Below are positions 1-12,779 of a stretch of DNA of 64,000 bases, in pieces (positions within the stretch are counted from its first letter, which is position 1; every line of letters begins with the position of its first letter). The position numbers and the translations under genes were made by a program. This stretch comes from Mycteria americana (lineage: Eukaryota; Chordata; Aves; Ciconiiformes; Ciconiidae): assembly GCF_035582795.1 (NCBI RefSeq), contig NC_134367.1, positions 106,688,062 through 106,752,061 on the forward strand, read 5' to 3'. The notes under the pieces are model-generated. The model was given only the letters and a program-made list of their open reading frames with translations, did no database searches and was not told the DNA's origin.

Positions 1-232
1 AAGATACTCACTGTAATGTCATTTACCAAGAGTGAATTACGTAGCTCCAAATTTTTGCAGTGGTAGAGAAATGAACCAAAACGGGGAGACCTCTAACTTG
101 ATCTGGATCATATAGCTGCTGTTGATGCTGTGGAACTTTCATGGACCAGTTCCTCCAAAAGCATCCAGGAGGCAGTTCCATCCTGGATCCTGCAAGGGAT
201 GGCTGTTTGTTCTAGATGACAGCCCTAAGCTT

Positions 233-251
233 GGGTGGGTGGGTGGGTGGT
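233..251. repeat. (GGGT)n microsatellite
   Basis: Four GGGT units followed by GGT. It is a simple repeat within the RRP15 intron, with some G-quadruplex potential. Confidence 0.9.
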
Positions 252-1085
252 CGTAATTAGGACTTGGCTAAGAATTTCACTTCATCTTGTCCTGGTGCAG
301 ATTTTAGAGGGTATGTCTTCAAACCAGAATTAGTTTGGGAAGTATGTCCCCACTGCAGAGCCCTACGTGTGTCAGACGAGCTAATGCTGTGATAGCATAG
401 GTGTCACACCAAGCAGGCAAGATGGTGCTTGCTTATTTATGTGATCTCTTTTTCAACTGGACTATCAGTCTGTCCCAGCAAATAAGTATCTGCACTAGAG
501 TTACCACACTGCACGTTTTGGTCTGTCTTATTTCAGCTCATGATAACAAGTGCATCACCATGTACCAGTGACTCCTGAGATATTTAACAAACTGCTGCCT
601 CTCAGACCTTTTGAAATAGGCTGCCACACCTTCAGGCAAAGAACCAACCCATTGAAATGTATGTATAAAAAAGGGGGAGGGGGAAGCAACACCCGAATTT
701 TTCACTCCTTGCTTACCAAAGGATCTACTTTATGCAACACTACACACTAATGTTTATATAGCCTGCTTTTTGTTTGGGGATGTTCAAAGGGGACTTCAGT
801 GTTGTAGTGAAATGTGGGAGATATGGATGAACAGCTGACTGGAAGTTCAAAAGCGGTTGTATAGCATGAAAGCTGGTTTATTTTCTGTGTGCCAAGAATC
901 AGTTTTGTTTTATTTAGATGAAACCAGATTATGGCATTGAAGTGTATTAACATTCTTACATAAAGCAAGTTGGGAAGTGATGTTACAGTTGAACTAATTG
1001 TTAATTATACAAATAGTCTTGCTGCATATTTTCTTAAGACTCCAGGAATGTTTTGTGATACAATAGATTTGGAGAGTTTTTATTC

Positions 1086-1098
1086 GGGGGGGGGGGGG
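1086..1098. repeat. Poly-G run of 13
   Basis: Thirteen consecutive G residues in an otherwise AT-rich intron. Long G homopolymers are prone to length error in sequencing, so the exact length is uncertain. Confidence 0.9.
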
Positions 1099-1777
1099 AA
1101 TAGAGCAGTAAATACGTTAGGAATGAAGATACTAAACATGGTTTTCTTCGCTTGGGAGCATGCTTAAAATTGATTAAATATTTGCTTTCAAGCATTTAAT
1201 CTTCATCTTTGAGGCATGGACATGCTACCTCTGTCTTTCTCCTTAGGGCTTGTTGTAAAACTCTATTCAAACCTTTGTGGTGCCTTACATAGTGGGTAAT
1301 AGTATGGAGGATCAGCATCCCTCTTTTGTTGAGGTCCTGCTTTTGTCCTGTTGTTCACTTGACATAGCCAGAAAGAAGGGCTAATGGTTGCTGAATAGTA
1401 GCTTGTGATGAATTTGAGCATTGGGCTTTTCAAACCCTGAGCCTTTCACTGTCATTGCTGACAGTAATCTACTGCTTCTGTGCTGTTTAAAAAAAAAAAC
1501 AAAACAAAAAAATCCCTGTTCTGTGCATCTGGGGGAAAAAAAAAATGGAACCTCTGTTGGTTTTATTATTATTGAAAAAAAAAACCCTGGATTGTTTTGT
1601 AAGGAAGATGGGATTTTTCCATTTAGGTATCTCAAATTTTACTCTGTGGCATGTTCAAACAGTGATTTATAAAAGGTCTGGGATTAAAAAAGAAAGCTTG
1701 GTGACTTTTGTAATCTTTTCAATCTTTCTGTACTCTGCAAAGGTAAACATATAAAACAAGTGAAGTACAGTTAAAAA

Positions 1778-1808
1778 GGGGGAGAAGGGGAGGGCAGGGG
1801 AGGGGGGG
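1778..1808 (+). other. G-quadruplex motif
   Basis: Five G runs of 5, 4, 3, 4 and 7 bases are separated by loops of 1 to 4 bases, which meets the canonical G-quadruplex pattern with short loops. It is on the sense strand of RRP15, so it could fold in the pre-mRNA as well as in DNA. Confidence 0.75.
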
Positions 1809-3717
1809 AAGCTACCCTCTCCTTGTGTCCCAGAACAGAGTACCTGTGTTTGCCCTAACACAGATTATTCCCATGTGAACACCTTAAGGTCTGCCTAGGG
1901 ACCTACCTTATCTGTAACTCTCTAATTCCAGGTAATTGATTACCCTGTCTGAGATGATTTCAGGCTTTACTGGGTATAGCATGTGAAGTGAATTGCTGCA
2001 AGGGTGGAAAGTGGTTAGGAGGCACCACCCTGGGGAAAAGGGGGATTGCTGGGATGGGAGAGTTACTCTTGGGAGTAGGCATTAATGAGAGCAGCTGTGA
2101 AGACAAAAAACCCAAAACAAAACACAGTGCAAGCATCTTGAGGAACAGCTGTAGAGTTTCCCTTTATTAAACTGGGCCCTGGGAGATTCCTTTTGGGAAG
2201 GAAAGTGTTAAGACTTATTATCCTATTTTTGTGAAAGTAATCTTTCAAAAGCTGCAGGAAAGGTCACATTTAGCATTTCTGCTCTGGTTACCTATTAAAA
2301 AATACATAGCTTGTTTGGCAGACTTTTCGCACTCAAATAACTTCTGTTGGTGTGATATGATGTGTTAGATGTACAGTGATGGACCTGCATTCTCTATTCC
2401 TTATTTCTCCTGCTATTAAATTCTTTATGCTGCTTTCTCCCAAAGATTGCATGGACATCAGGTTTAACACGCTATGGTTCCATATATCGCGTGTTCCTAG
2501 ATGCATGACAAAGAGGCGGCATGAACAAATGTCTACAGCAATCATACATTTACTATGCGTTTTGCATCTAGCAGGCAAAGCTGCATCTGCAGAGGATGCT
2601 GTAACAGATGACCCCCATCAACTGTATGGTATCGGGAGGTAATAGTTACTTAAACTAGGGTGAGTCAGTTGAGGTCTGTCCTTTTAAGCAGGGGAATGGG
2701 AAAAGCACACCTGGGATGCCTGTGTTAACTTTGTTTGAAAGACTCTGCAAAAGTAAATTACTCTCTTCAGTGCCCCTGATTCCACTTTGGTAGGACAGTT
2801 TTTTGCTTGCCTGCTGGACACTGAGCCCCGTTGTTCCTCAGAAGTATTGTGCTACTAAGGCTTAAACCACTGAAATCCTCCTTCAGTACATCGAACAGTT
2901 TTTAGTATTTTCCTTCAGTAAAAATGTAGGAATAGCTTCAAGCTGTCCTTTAAAACCGTTGCCACAGGATGGGGCTGTTGCACTGCCCAAGTATGATCTG
3001 TCACTTCGAAGAACCGCAACCAAGCACCGTGTCCAGTGCTAACCTGAAACTACACTCCTGTCACTTACTCTTTATTATTCACCAGTCCGTGTAGTGTGGC
3101 CTCAGTTTATCCACTTTCAAGAGGTAGGAAATTTGGAGTAAGATGGTGTTGGCTTGCTGAGTATAGATCAACTCTGTTTCTTCTAGAGGCAGCTTTGCAC
3201 CATATGACAAGCCCAGGTAGTGAGGTAATAATCCACATAAAGGGGATTTGGTTCACGTATCGCAGAATATGTTAAATATTAAATTTGGGGGGTTTTAAGC
3301 CTTTATTAAATCCATATTTGTGTTTTAGAAATGTGCCAAGAAGTGTTCTAATGAAGCAGCACCTGGGGGTTAATAAATGATATCATGAATCCATTCTGAT
3401 TGCCAAGAAAGATTTTAATAAAGGAAGCCATGCCCAGGATTGACTGTTTCATCCATGAGGAATAATTGTTTTGTTTCCATATTTCTTTTATTGGTTGATT
3501 AAAACAAGTTTGCTAATTAGCATCAAGTAATTTATGATTGTCCTGCATATTTCTGTGTACCATTTGCATAAAGAGCTAGGCCTCGGTAGGTCTGCTGATG
3601 CAAATTGTAAGAATGAGAGGTGTTATTTTGATTGCATGAAGAGCTTCCATCTTTTACTGCCTTTCCCATTCATCTCATCTTCCTCTGTTCCCTGTTCTCC
3701 TCCCCTCAAATATTCAG

Positions 3718-3870
3718 GATGAAGTGAAGTCGGAAGGGGAGCCAGAATGGAATATACTGCGTGATGACTTCATGATGGGAGCATCTATGAAAGACTGGGA
3801 CAAGGAAAGCGATGGAGAGGACAATATTGAACAAGGAGGTGGTCTGAAACAAGAAGATGAGAGTGACTGA
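3718..3870 (+). CDS. RRP15: RRP15 terminal coding exon (ribosomal RNA processing protein 15, C-terminus)
   Basis: The exon starts after the acceptor AG at 3716-3717, which is preceded by a pyrimidine-rich tract, and reads 50 codons to a TGA at 3868-3870. The translation begins [18 protein letters not shown] and continues with a [15 protein letters not shown] block, then an acidic tail ending QEDESD. The block from WNILRDDF to KDWDKESDG is the conserved C-terminus of vertebrate RRP15 as I recall it. RRP15 is a nucleolar protein needed for pre-60S particle maturation and processing of the rRNA precursor. Only the last exon is here, so the RRP15 core domain lies upstream. RRP15 next to TGFB2 in the same orientation is the arrangement known in other vertebrates, which supports both calls. 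Frame phase is taken as zero at 3718; I cannot confirm it without the previous exon. Confidence 0.9.
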   Translation, partial: DEVKSEGEPEWNILRDDFMMGASMKDWDKESDGEDNIEQGGGLKQEDESD

Positions 3871-4390
3871 ATGAAACTGAAAACCATTCAAGATAATGTT
3901 TTATCTTCTTAACTTTGTTTGGGTAAAAAGTCAGCATTCTGTGAATGTAGAACACTTGGAGGATGTCTCTCTTTTTAAAAAAAAGACTTGCACAACTTTG
4001 GAGTGTTTTCTCTTCCATGTCAAACTTTTATTTAATATAGCTGCATTTGCTATACTGAAATCCTGAAATATTTTCCAAAACATGTATAATTTTCAACATA
4101 TTTCCAAAACATTTTGTACAGTCAAAATAGTGGCACCTGCCCAATAAAAGAAAGATTTTGCCAAGGTCATTAAAAGTTTATACATTAGTCATGGCAATTG
4201 ATGTATTAGTGTGTCTGCATTTCCAAATCAGTGTTGCACTTTGAAAAGTTGTTAGCAATTCGCAATAGAAATGGCTTACAATAAACACAGAAATGCCGTC
4301 ACCTTGTAAAGTTATCGGACTCCTATAGAGTCTTTACTACTTTGGCCAGGAAAGGTTTTGTAAATAATAAAGAAAAGTAACCATTAATGT
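3871..4390 (+). other. RRP15: RRP15 3' UTR with multiple polyadenylation signals
   Basis: The AT-rich sequence after the stop codon contains AATAAA hexamers at 4143-4148, 4280-4285 and 4366-4371. The last is followed by a T/G-rich stretch suited to cleavage near 4390. A further AATAAA at 4763-4768 could serve a longer transcript. Which site is used cannot be told from sequence, so the end given here is approximate. Confidence 0.55.
4366..4371 (+). promoter_or_regulatory. RRP15: Polyadenylation signal AATAAA, candidate for RRP15
   Basis: A canonical hexamer about 500 bases after the RRP15 stop, with TG-rich sequence about 20 to 40 bases downstream. Two earlier hexamers and one later one compete with it. 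Confidence 0.5.
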
Positions 4391-7300
4391 GATAGTTCTG
4401 GTCTTGGAGCATTAGTTTGATTGGAGACAACTCTGGAAACATAATTGTAAAAAGAGAGACTTGACCCTACTGACTGGCTTTTATATTTTTATATATATGT
4501 GTATATATGTATGGTTTTTTCCATTGCAAGTCTGAAGTTGTATAAGCTAAGAGACTGGTAGGAGAGGAAAGGACAGTCCTTGCTATTGTTTTTGTTGGAG
4601 AAGGGAGGGCTTTTCTAGCACTACTGCATAAAATTGTATTCGGTGTTGCTTCATTTGCAGTTCTGGTGTTCTGGCCTTTTTCAGTAAGGAGCCGGACCTC
4701 TGAGATACGTCCTGTGGGTTTAGTCAGCTATAATGCTAATTCCTCAGGTCTGTAAAGGGTCAAATAAAAGCCCTTCCTCTTAGGTGCGTACTGTAACAGT
4801 ACCAAATTCTGGAAAACATATGTCAGTGTGACACTATTGGCTTTGTTTAAGCTACAGCAATTTTTCCTAATTAGTTGTTTGATTGTGAAGGTGCAGAAGC
4901 TAACATACATAATAAGAATATAAGCATATGCATACAGGAGGAAGTGCATTGTGATTAAGGTGTTTTAAATGAGAGGCTGGGGTTGAATTCTGCAGCCTTC
5001 GCTGTTCCAGACTGGCTGTCTGATGCTTCGTTGTTTGTTTAACTTTGCTATCACGTTTCCCCACTTGCTATGTGAAAAAAATGCCTTGGGGCCTATTAAT
5101 TGATACTTAAAATACATAGTACTGGTCTGTTTGTTTCTACAGATGTCTTACGTACAAACCTTTCTTTGTACCTGCTTGTATGAAAGATATGATTAAGAGC
5201 AACTTTCAGATTTTCAGTCTTCAGCATTGAAATGTGTGGTAGGACGGTGGACTTGGATTTTCCTAATGAAGGCATTGAGGAGGGGAGGGGGAATTGAATT
5301 TTGTGTATACTACAGGATAAAAAATATACATACAAAATGGCAGAGAAACCCATCCTAACAACTGGCAATGGTTGTGTTATCCCTAGCCTATTCATCTGGT
5401 ATATATTGTAGCATAATTCTTTGAGGAGAACTCAAAGCTAACAGCAGAAATGTTTAGATTTTCAAGCTGTTTTGAGTGTTAAACATATTAGATATCTGAG
5501 GAGACATTAGTTTGTGGCCTGATATTTATTATCACAAATGAAGGCATACACCCAAAATATCAAGTGGCAAAACCACAGAAGTTTGACATATGGTTATCCC
5601 AGCTTCTGAAGGTTAGACATCTGTATAGCTGTTCAGCAAGAGTTGGTTGCTTTCTTTCTGCAAAGTTCAGTTACTTTGTGTGGAAAAATTACATCAGCAC
5701 CCTTAAACCTGCAGTTGTTTTCTAGTTTGATATCACCAGTCTCTGTCTGAGATCGGACTTTTGGAAAATAATCTAGTTTTTCTTAGGAACTATGACATCC
5801 TGAGGTAATTATTAAAAATTTCAAAATACTTTTGGAATAATTCTACAATACTTGGGTGTTTGAGTTTTTTATTTGTGCATTTTTGAAGTAGTTTTGATTA
5901 AACCACTGAAGTGTCACTTGTGTATTTTAAGAAAAGTGTGGAATATATCGATACTGCTAAAAATACTTGAGCTTGCATTTCATTTAGCGCACACAGCAGT
6001 ACTTCTTGCCTATAGGTGGAGAGCATTTCTTGCCTTTTAAGAAGCATAATACTCAGATTTTTATGTATATTGGATAGTTTTTTAATGTTGATACTGTACT
6101 TTGTCTTGTCCTTTGGTTGTGCCATATGCAAAGAAACTCCTAAATAACTTAAATTGGTAACTACCTCCAAAAGAGAAATAAGCTTGAGACTCTTATGGCA
6201 TTTGGGAGCGGGGTATTTTAATTTTGGGCACTTGGTGGCCAATTTATTTCACAAGTTTTGTTTTAATTGACTAGCAGTTCAAAAGAAGAGCTAAACCCTG
6301 TTTGGCCCAGACACCTTCCAGCCTCCTGCCTCAGCTGTGGGATCGGCTGCCCTACCCGCCTCCCTACCTGCTTTTTCAGTAACATTCTTCCTTTTTGCTA
6401 GCTACCAAGAGCAACCTTCAGCAGCTTTCCCAGCCGTCAGAGCGCTGGGTCTGTTTTGCCTGCTCCCAGGAATATCTCTGCTTAAGCAAAGCTGTACTGC
6501 TGCCCTTCATTCCAGAGAGCATGAATCATCTCAACTTTGTATATTTCTGTACCTATCTATATAAAGCCAATAAGGATGGGGTGGTTCCAGTTTTGTTAGG
6601 CTTCAAGCCAACTCCACAGTATGTAGAGTTTAATATTCTATGGATTGCATGCAAAGCAACAAAGTTTTCCTTAGTAAGAGAAGGCACGGGGTCAGCTCTT
6701 CCTATGTGTCTCATCCTGTGGTCTAATTTCTCTTCACATTAATTGTGCTAACTTTTTTCAGCCAGGAAAGCATGAGTTGGCCTATGAAAAAAGACGACCA
6801 TCTTCTCCCTGCTTCTCTTCAGCCTGCTGTTAGGGAAACACTTTGGGAGTAGTGGCGGATTATCCTTGTTGTGCCTGATGCTACTGCACCACAGCGTCTT
6901 TCTTCCTTGCTAAAACACGGAGGGAAGAGCTCCCGCTTCTGCAGCTGTGAGGCAGGTTCTCCTGGGTTCACAAGTTGAGCAGAACAAAAGAGCTGGAAGC
7001 TGCTGCCTGGGGCCCCTGCTGCTTCCTAGTGGAGATAAGGCTTTTTTTGTGTGTGTCTTGTTTTAAAGAGAGAAATGAATTGTTTGGAGGCCATAAAAGT
7101 GTTTTGACTATCTGATGCTTCCAGAAGAAGGTGGTCTGTAAAGCCGCATCTGTTCAGAGCTGGCTCGGTAGCTGTCTCCAGGGAGGAAGGCAGAAGTCAT
7201 CTGGCACACAACACTGCACAACTTAAAATGACAAACTCCTCATTCTTATGAAATGAGTCCTGGCATAGTTAATATCCACACAGAGCAGTCATCAATGTTG

Positions 7301-8669
7301 TTCACTTCCAGCCCCTGCAAATTGCTCAATGATTTCTTCAAGACTTGCTGAGGTAAGGAGTAAGAACGCCAGGAGAAGGCTTGAAGTAGTGAAGACTCTT
7401 AGGATCTTGTTATAGATAGGATCCTAGTGCTAAATAAGATGTTAGACTATAGGACTTCAGTGGCAGCCACTGGAGATGGGCAAGTTCTTGGCTAACAGAT
7501 GGTGGAAGACTGTCGATTTCGTTTACTGTTACTCTAAAGCAGTGGCTTTTAACCTCTTGTCAGTAGTAAACCTCAAAGGCTTCACCTCCGTAGATGATCT
7601 AGGAGATAAGGGCTCTTCCTTAATCATTTGTTTTCAGACTGATAGGGATGGCTTTTTTTTTTTTTTTTTAGACAAAGCATTTTGTTTTCAAATGCATCTT
7701 TTTAATTACTTTTCTGTCTTAAGGGACATGTTGAAATAAAACTCCAGTCAAACTGAATAGCTTCAATACCAAAGATGCTTGTGTTTGTGTAATGCTTCAT
7801 CCTTTGAAATTATTTCCTTTCATTTAAATCCATGTGTTTAATCTGTTAGATAGCAAATTGTAAAATGAATTAGGACACCTTTGTCGGGCCTTCAGATATG
7901 ACCTCGTGAGCACAAATTGCTTCCAAGAGAGGCACTTTGGAAGGTGATCTTAGGAACACTCATAAAAAGCATTATTTCTTCACAGTGCCGCGGTCGTTGC
8001 AATAGCCTGTTCTCTCATGCTAGTGAGTGAACTTTTTAAGCATTATTTTGCAACATTTTCTTAGTGTTTCTTAATTCTGTTTTCAGTATATGTGGTGTTA
8101 ATTGTGAACTGCTAGCCAAGATCAGACTTGCATTGAGGTTTGATACCACTAGGATTTCTTACAGACATAAGTGTTCTCGGAAGTAGCTAAATAATTAATA
8201 GAAATAGTTCACTTAAAAGATACACTGGCTACACTTCTTATCAGAAACTTAATGCATAGTTTAGAAATGGTTAAATACATTAAATCAGCAGGTTTGCTGA
8301 TTTTATGTACTAATCAGGTCTTTAAGTAATGTCTATTGTAGGCACGGATGATCACAAGTAGAAGGTAACAGAGTTGTTTGCCGTAGTTTTAAAACCTGTT
8401 TGAATATTGAAGTACTTAAAGATTCCAGTAGCCATTCGTGAGCCCTTTATAAACTGCATTATGAATGTAATCTTGCAGATTATGACTGAGGGCCCTTGGC
8501 TATTCAATCACTTTGTTGCCTTTAACTTTGTTTTTCTCTCCCAGTTAAGAAGGACATTCCCATTCTTATTCAGAACGGAAATACATACAAGTATTGCTTC
8601 ATCCAAGAAAAATGGTAGTGAAAAGCTTTCAGGGTTATGTGGATGTTTGGTTTCGATTATTATCTTGAA

Positions 8670-8715
8670 TATTTGCTGCATTGACTTTCAGGTATTTACT
8701 GCATTGACTTTCAGG
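8670..8715. repeat. 23-bp tandem duplication
   Basis: Two adjacent 23-bp copies, 8670-8692 and 8693-8715, share the core CTGCATTGACTTTCAGG and differ at one base (G versus A at position 6 of the unit). This looks like a recent local slippage duplication. Confidence 0.9.
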
Positions 8716-10506
8716 TTGTGTATGGTTTATCTAAAGAGGATTTTCCTTGTTTTTCAAGGATCCATAAATGGCAAAGTTTGCGGGCAGTGATGTATTGGAA
8801 GAGTAGGAAGTTGCAGGTAGAAATACGGGTATCGGCAGGGCTTCATTCCCAGCCCTGCTGCTGGCAGAGATGTCTACGAGTGTGCTTGTGAAGCAGCCTT
8901 ATACTTAGGGTATCCTGCGTCCAAGGACAAACCCTGTTGTGGATCCATTTCAGGAAGGGTGCCTGAAGTCAGGCAGCTGAATGAAAACTGTTGCTAGAGG
9001 GCTGAGCACCTGAGCTTACTGCTCTTTGTAACGGAGACCTTGACATTCCTGCCCGTAAGGGATCCATACAGTCGCCACCTTGCAGTGCTCCTTAGAGATG
9101 AAGGGCAATCAAACCCGCGCTGTTAGTCTTTGCACCACTGTGTCGGTCTGCTTCCTCAGTTATAATCCCAGTGAGTTTCAAAAGAGCTTAAGGTGCGTAA
9201 GTAAAGGACGTCGCACAGCTACGTGTTGGTAGTGATGGTGTGGTTTTTGTATACAGTTTTTTAGGTGAGTGAAATACTTGACAGTACCTGTTGAAATCTT
9301 GTTACGTGCTTATGAAAAAAATATTTTTTTATTAAGAAAAGAATTCATAAAATTCTCAAGTGGGTGTCACTTCGTGGTAACAGAAAAAGACTATGAAGAT
9401 TTTTCAGAATCTTCAGGCAAGATCCTCAATTTAAGGGCTCAGTACTCTGCCAAAACAACGTATTAGACCTAAGTATTAACATCCTTCCAGTTAGAATGTT
9501 GCTCAAACAAGTCCAGCTTGGGGGGATGATACAGTGACATTCATTCTTGCAGGTTGTGTTAGCAAAGGGACCAGTCAGGCCTTGCAAGATGTTGAACGCC
9601 TTTCTGACGTTGAACCAGTGCAGTCAGCAGGTCAGGTCAGGATCGCCAGTGCCACTGCTGTTCTCTCCACCTGCTACGTTAGTTACTTTTACTCCCTTTT
9701 TTTTTAACTGCTGGAGCATTCTTTTATTTTAAGTTTTGGTGTCATTGCCTAGAATTAAGGAGGAAGCGAAATATATTTTTTGTAAAGCAGGTAGTTCAAG
9801 TAAGAAGGGAAATGAGTTACTTGAGTGTCTTTCTATAATGTCAGTATCATGCTTACCAGAGACAGACCACTGTCTTCAGTTCTCATTCACTTCAGTTACT
9901 GTTGAAGCATGTTGCCGGACCATCTGCCTTGTGACAAATTACTTCTAACTTCTTAAGAGACTGGAGTGATGGGTCTGTGGGCTCGTGTCCTTTGTGTGAG
10001 ATGGTAGTGGGTCTGACATCTGCATTGTCAGCCAGTGTGTAGGCTGTTCTAAGCTCTGACTTACCTGGTAACGAGGTGGACATTCAAATGACACTTACAT
10101 TTGTGAGAGTAGGCATTTCAGCTGTCAGTCTATATCCATGATGGAGAAACTTAGAAGTTAATGACCAAAGTACAGATTGGGCTTTGATACGTTTAATGAA
10201 AATATTTCTCCCATTCTTGGTATCTGTTGTTCTTAAATTTTGTTTGCACGATACCTTTCTCTTTTATTTTTCTAGAAAATATAGGGGTCTCAAATTTGTG
10301 GAATAACACAGCAATTCTTTTGATCTTCCTTATGCTTTTAAAGATCTTTGTCCTTAAACCACGGTTCCCCTTGGGGAAGCGCTCTCAGGTTCTCCTCCTT
10401 CTGCCGACCACTCGACCGAGCACACTCCCAATGCAAACCACCCAGCTGGGGGATCGCCTGTGCTGTTAGAGCCTCCCTTGTAAGAAGGGGTACTGCCCAA
10501 ACTCTT

Positions 10507-10565
10507 CCTCGCGAGGTGCGCGGCCGGACGGGGCACCGCGCTCGGCCCCGGGTTGGGCCGGGGGG
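10507..10565. other. Small isolated CpG-rich patch
   Basis: About 60 bases with many CpG dinucleotides stand out from AT-rich surroundings about 7 kb upstream of the TGFB2 promoter. It includes a perfect 10-bp palindrome, CCTCGCGAGG, starting near 10507, which resembles CGCG-type binding sites. An enhancer role is inference only. Confidence 0.45.
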
Positions 10566-11923
10566 ATGTGCGGGTGGTGCTGCTCCTCAGCTTCCCAAGT
10601 GCAGCCCAGACCCAAGCCAGTGGCCTGTTCTAGTCCGGCTCTAAAATAATCTAGATCTGGCTCAAAATTACCACTATCACAGAATCGAAAAGCATTCAAT
10701 TATGAGTAAGCGTAAAATTTCTCCTTGGATTCCCAGTCATGCACTGAGCAGTGCTTTGACTCTCCACGGACAAGCTAAGGATGCCATTTCTTCCAGCGAT
10801 CAGTACCTTTGTACAGAGCAGCCTTCGGGATAACATAAATACGTGGGCTTTACGTATAGTTCTGCTATAGGAGATGAATCCCAGCTGAACAGAAATAGAT
10901 CTTTCTGTTCTATTTCTAGATTGAGCCACCAAGCTGAAACCATCTCTCTGGGAGGGTGTAGTTTGATCAGCCACTCAAGAATACTGCCTTCATTTATTTC
11001 AGTAGCCAGGCATAGAAAATGGGTTTAAAAATGTGTAAGGCTGGGAGGAGATGGGAGAGTGGCAATACAAAGACCTTCTCTGGAGCTAGTTTTGTGAGCA
11101 TAGCACCAAACCTTAATATTGCATGAGTGTTTGTTGGTTTGGGGTTCCCCCCACCCCCCCCCGAGGTAATATAAAGCAATACATTGCTTTCTCTAAACTT
11201 GCTAGGATCATCTTGAACATGTGCTTCATGCCACATGTTGCTTAAAAGCCATTAGGAAAAACATTTATGAAGCTGTATTAGCTTATTAGAGCTTTTCTTC
11301 TGTGCAGACTGTACCAGCAGTTTGTGAAGAAGACAGGACTCCAGACCCAAGGCTGTTTGTTTTTTGTAGCTGCACAATATGACTTAAAACATTGCATTAC
11401 TGGCTGGCCCATTCTTGAAGTTGCTGCCAATTAATCTTGCTCTGTATGTAATCTTCTTAAATCTTCCATGGTGCAGTCTGGGTGCATATTCTAACTCGAG
11501 TTACATAATTTGAATTTGTTGTATAAACTCCTGTAGATGCTCCGTTAGGAATACAGTATTTATAGATACCATTTGTGTGTTACTTAATGAGGTATAACCC
11601 AAGTCATCACTGGGCAGTTCAGAAATAGAAGGCAACAGCTGTAATACTGAGAAAGAGATGCAGGTCAGGAGTTCAAACATCGAGATTAAAAGGATGACTT
11701 TTACTCTACTGTCTTTACTTCGTCATGCTTCTTATAAGTAGATGTCAAGACCCTCTGGTATATAAACCACTGCGGTTATATTTCTCCCTTTTTAAAAATT
11801 ATTTTTATTTTTAGTTAGTGAATCTGATCATTTTCCTGTGCTGGTATTTAAGTCTTACTGACTTTAGTGGAAACAGGATTTCCTGTGGTGATTAAAACCA
11901 CAGGTGGTAGGATTAAGGAAGGC

Positions 11924-12020
11924 CTTTTTTTTGGTGGCACATAGACTAAAACTGGAATGATACAGAGAAGATTAGTGTGGCATCCTCAGGGCTGACAGGC
12001 AGATTTGGAAGAGCACATGA
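11924..12020 (+). pseudogene. U6 snRNA pseudogene
   Basis: The segment carries the U6 landmark GATACAGAGAAGATTAG (11959-11975), preceded by a close match to the U6 sequence around CACATATACTAAAATTGGAA and followed by diverged versions of the region between GGCCCCTGCGCAAGG and the 3' stem. The 5' end is degraded, there are many substitutions, and no T-run terminator follows the end, so it is not a working snRNA gene. U6 copies are commonly dispersed by LINE machinery. No polymerase III proximal element or TATA box was seen at the right distance upstream. Confidence 0.85.
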
Positions 12021-12544
12021 GGGGATCAAACTCTGGGAGGTGTAACCATGGGGGAACTTCTCCGGCATTCACAAAATTTTTATCAAGACTTCAGTCTTGA
12101 CTGATTTAAAGATGGGAATTGGCTGTCGGAAGCAGAAACCTCTTTGGATGCAGCGCTGATGGGCGCAGCCTTTATAGAAAATATGTATATTTTTAGGATA
12201 AGTGGTTTAGATCATTGATCGTTGCATTGCTTCCCTAGACCCCCTAATGTCCAGCTGTGCTTTTAGGAGAGAGAGGGCAACTTTACTACAGGGAAGCTAT
12301 TTTCTGGGTTATCGAATCCAAGCCGTGTAAGATGTGGATAATAACCCTAGCACTGAAATACAGACTAATGGTCATGTTCATTTCTGTTCCCTTTTTCCTC
12401 TTATCCGTAAGACATTTTGGGGGGGGCGAGTTATTCTAAGGGACAACTATAATATCTCAGCACCTCCTGAACATCCCCCTTTCCTTAAAACTTTAGTCAT
12501 TCTGGCTTGAGGTGTCTTGGGATCAGGATCCTGTCTAAAGTTCC

Positions 12545-12564
12545 TTTTTTTTTTTTTTTTTTTT
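12545..12564. repeat. Poly-T run of 20
   Basis: Twenty consecutive T residues. It might be the poly-A tail of an old minus-strand retrocopy, but no recognisable body lies beside it. Confidence 0.85.
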
Positions 12565-12779
12565 GTAATTGCATTCTAGATGTCTTTTATTAAGGTACAG
12601 TTTTAAACACACAGACTGTACGCTGCTGTGTGGACACTACACCGTGCTGTAATACTGTGTTCTCACTTGATGGTGAAGGTGGTGTCATTCCATAGGATCA
12701 GAGGTGACACCTGAATGGCTTTTTGGACCAGATCCTATTGACTACTGTCTTGTGATTGTTTCCACTGAAGTTATTGAAT

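Larger units (their letters stand above)
1..3717 (+). other. RRP15: RRP15 last intron (3' part)
   Basis: This stretch precedes the terminal RRP15 exon and ends in a pyrimidine-rich tract and the acceptor AG at 3716-3717. I found no other exon with plausible splice sites and RRP15-like coding content. The sequence is AT-rich and contains only simple repeats: a GGGT run near 233, a 13-base G run at 1086, several A runs between 1480 and 1590, and a G-quadruplex motif at 1778. The open frames here are short and start and stop at random. The assignment as intron follows from the exon at 3718. The upstream exon lies outside the window. Confidence 0.8.
4391..11923. other. RRP15-TGFB2 intergenic region, left part
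   Basis: No coding gene is supported. The sequence is AT-rich, unique-looking and without recognisable transposons. It holds a TA/TG-rich tract at about 4480-4515, a 17-base T run at 7653-7669, a 23-bp tandem duplication at 8670-8715, a small GC-rich patch near 10.5 kb and a C-rich run near 11147-11163. The longest open frames (127 codons at 8407-8790, 115 codons at 6395-6742) have no recognisable domain. The first part may still be 3' UTR if RRP15 uses a late polyadenylation site. Confidence 0.6.

Noticed and set aside
12314-12362. MIR-like core (AAGATGTGGATAATAAC segment)
   Set aside because: Too short and diverged to separate from chance.
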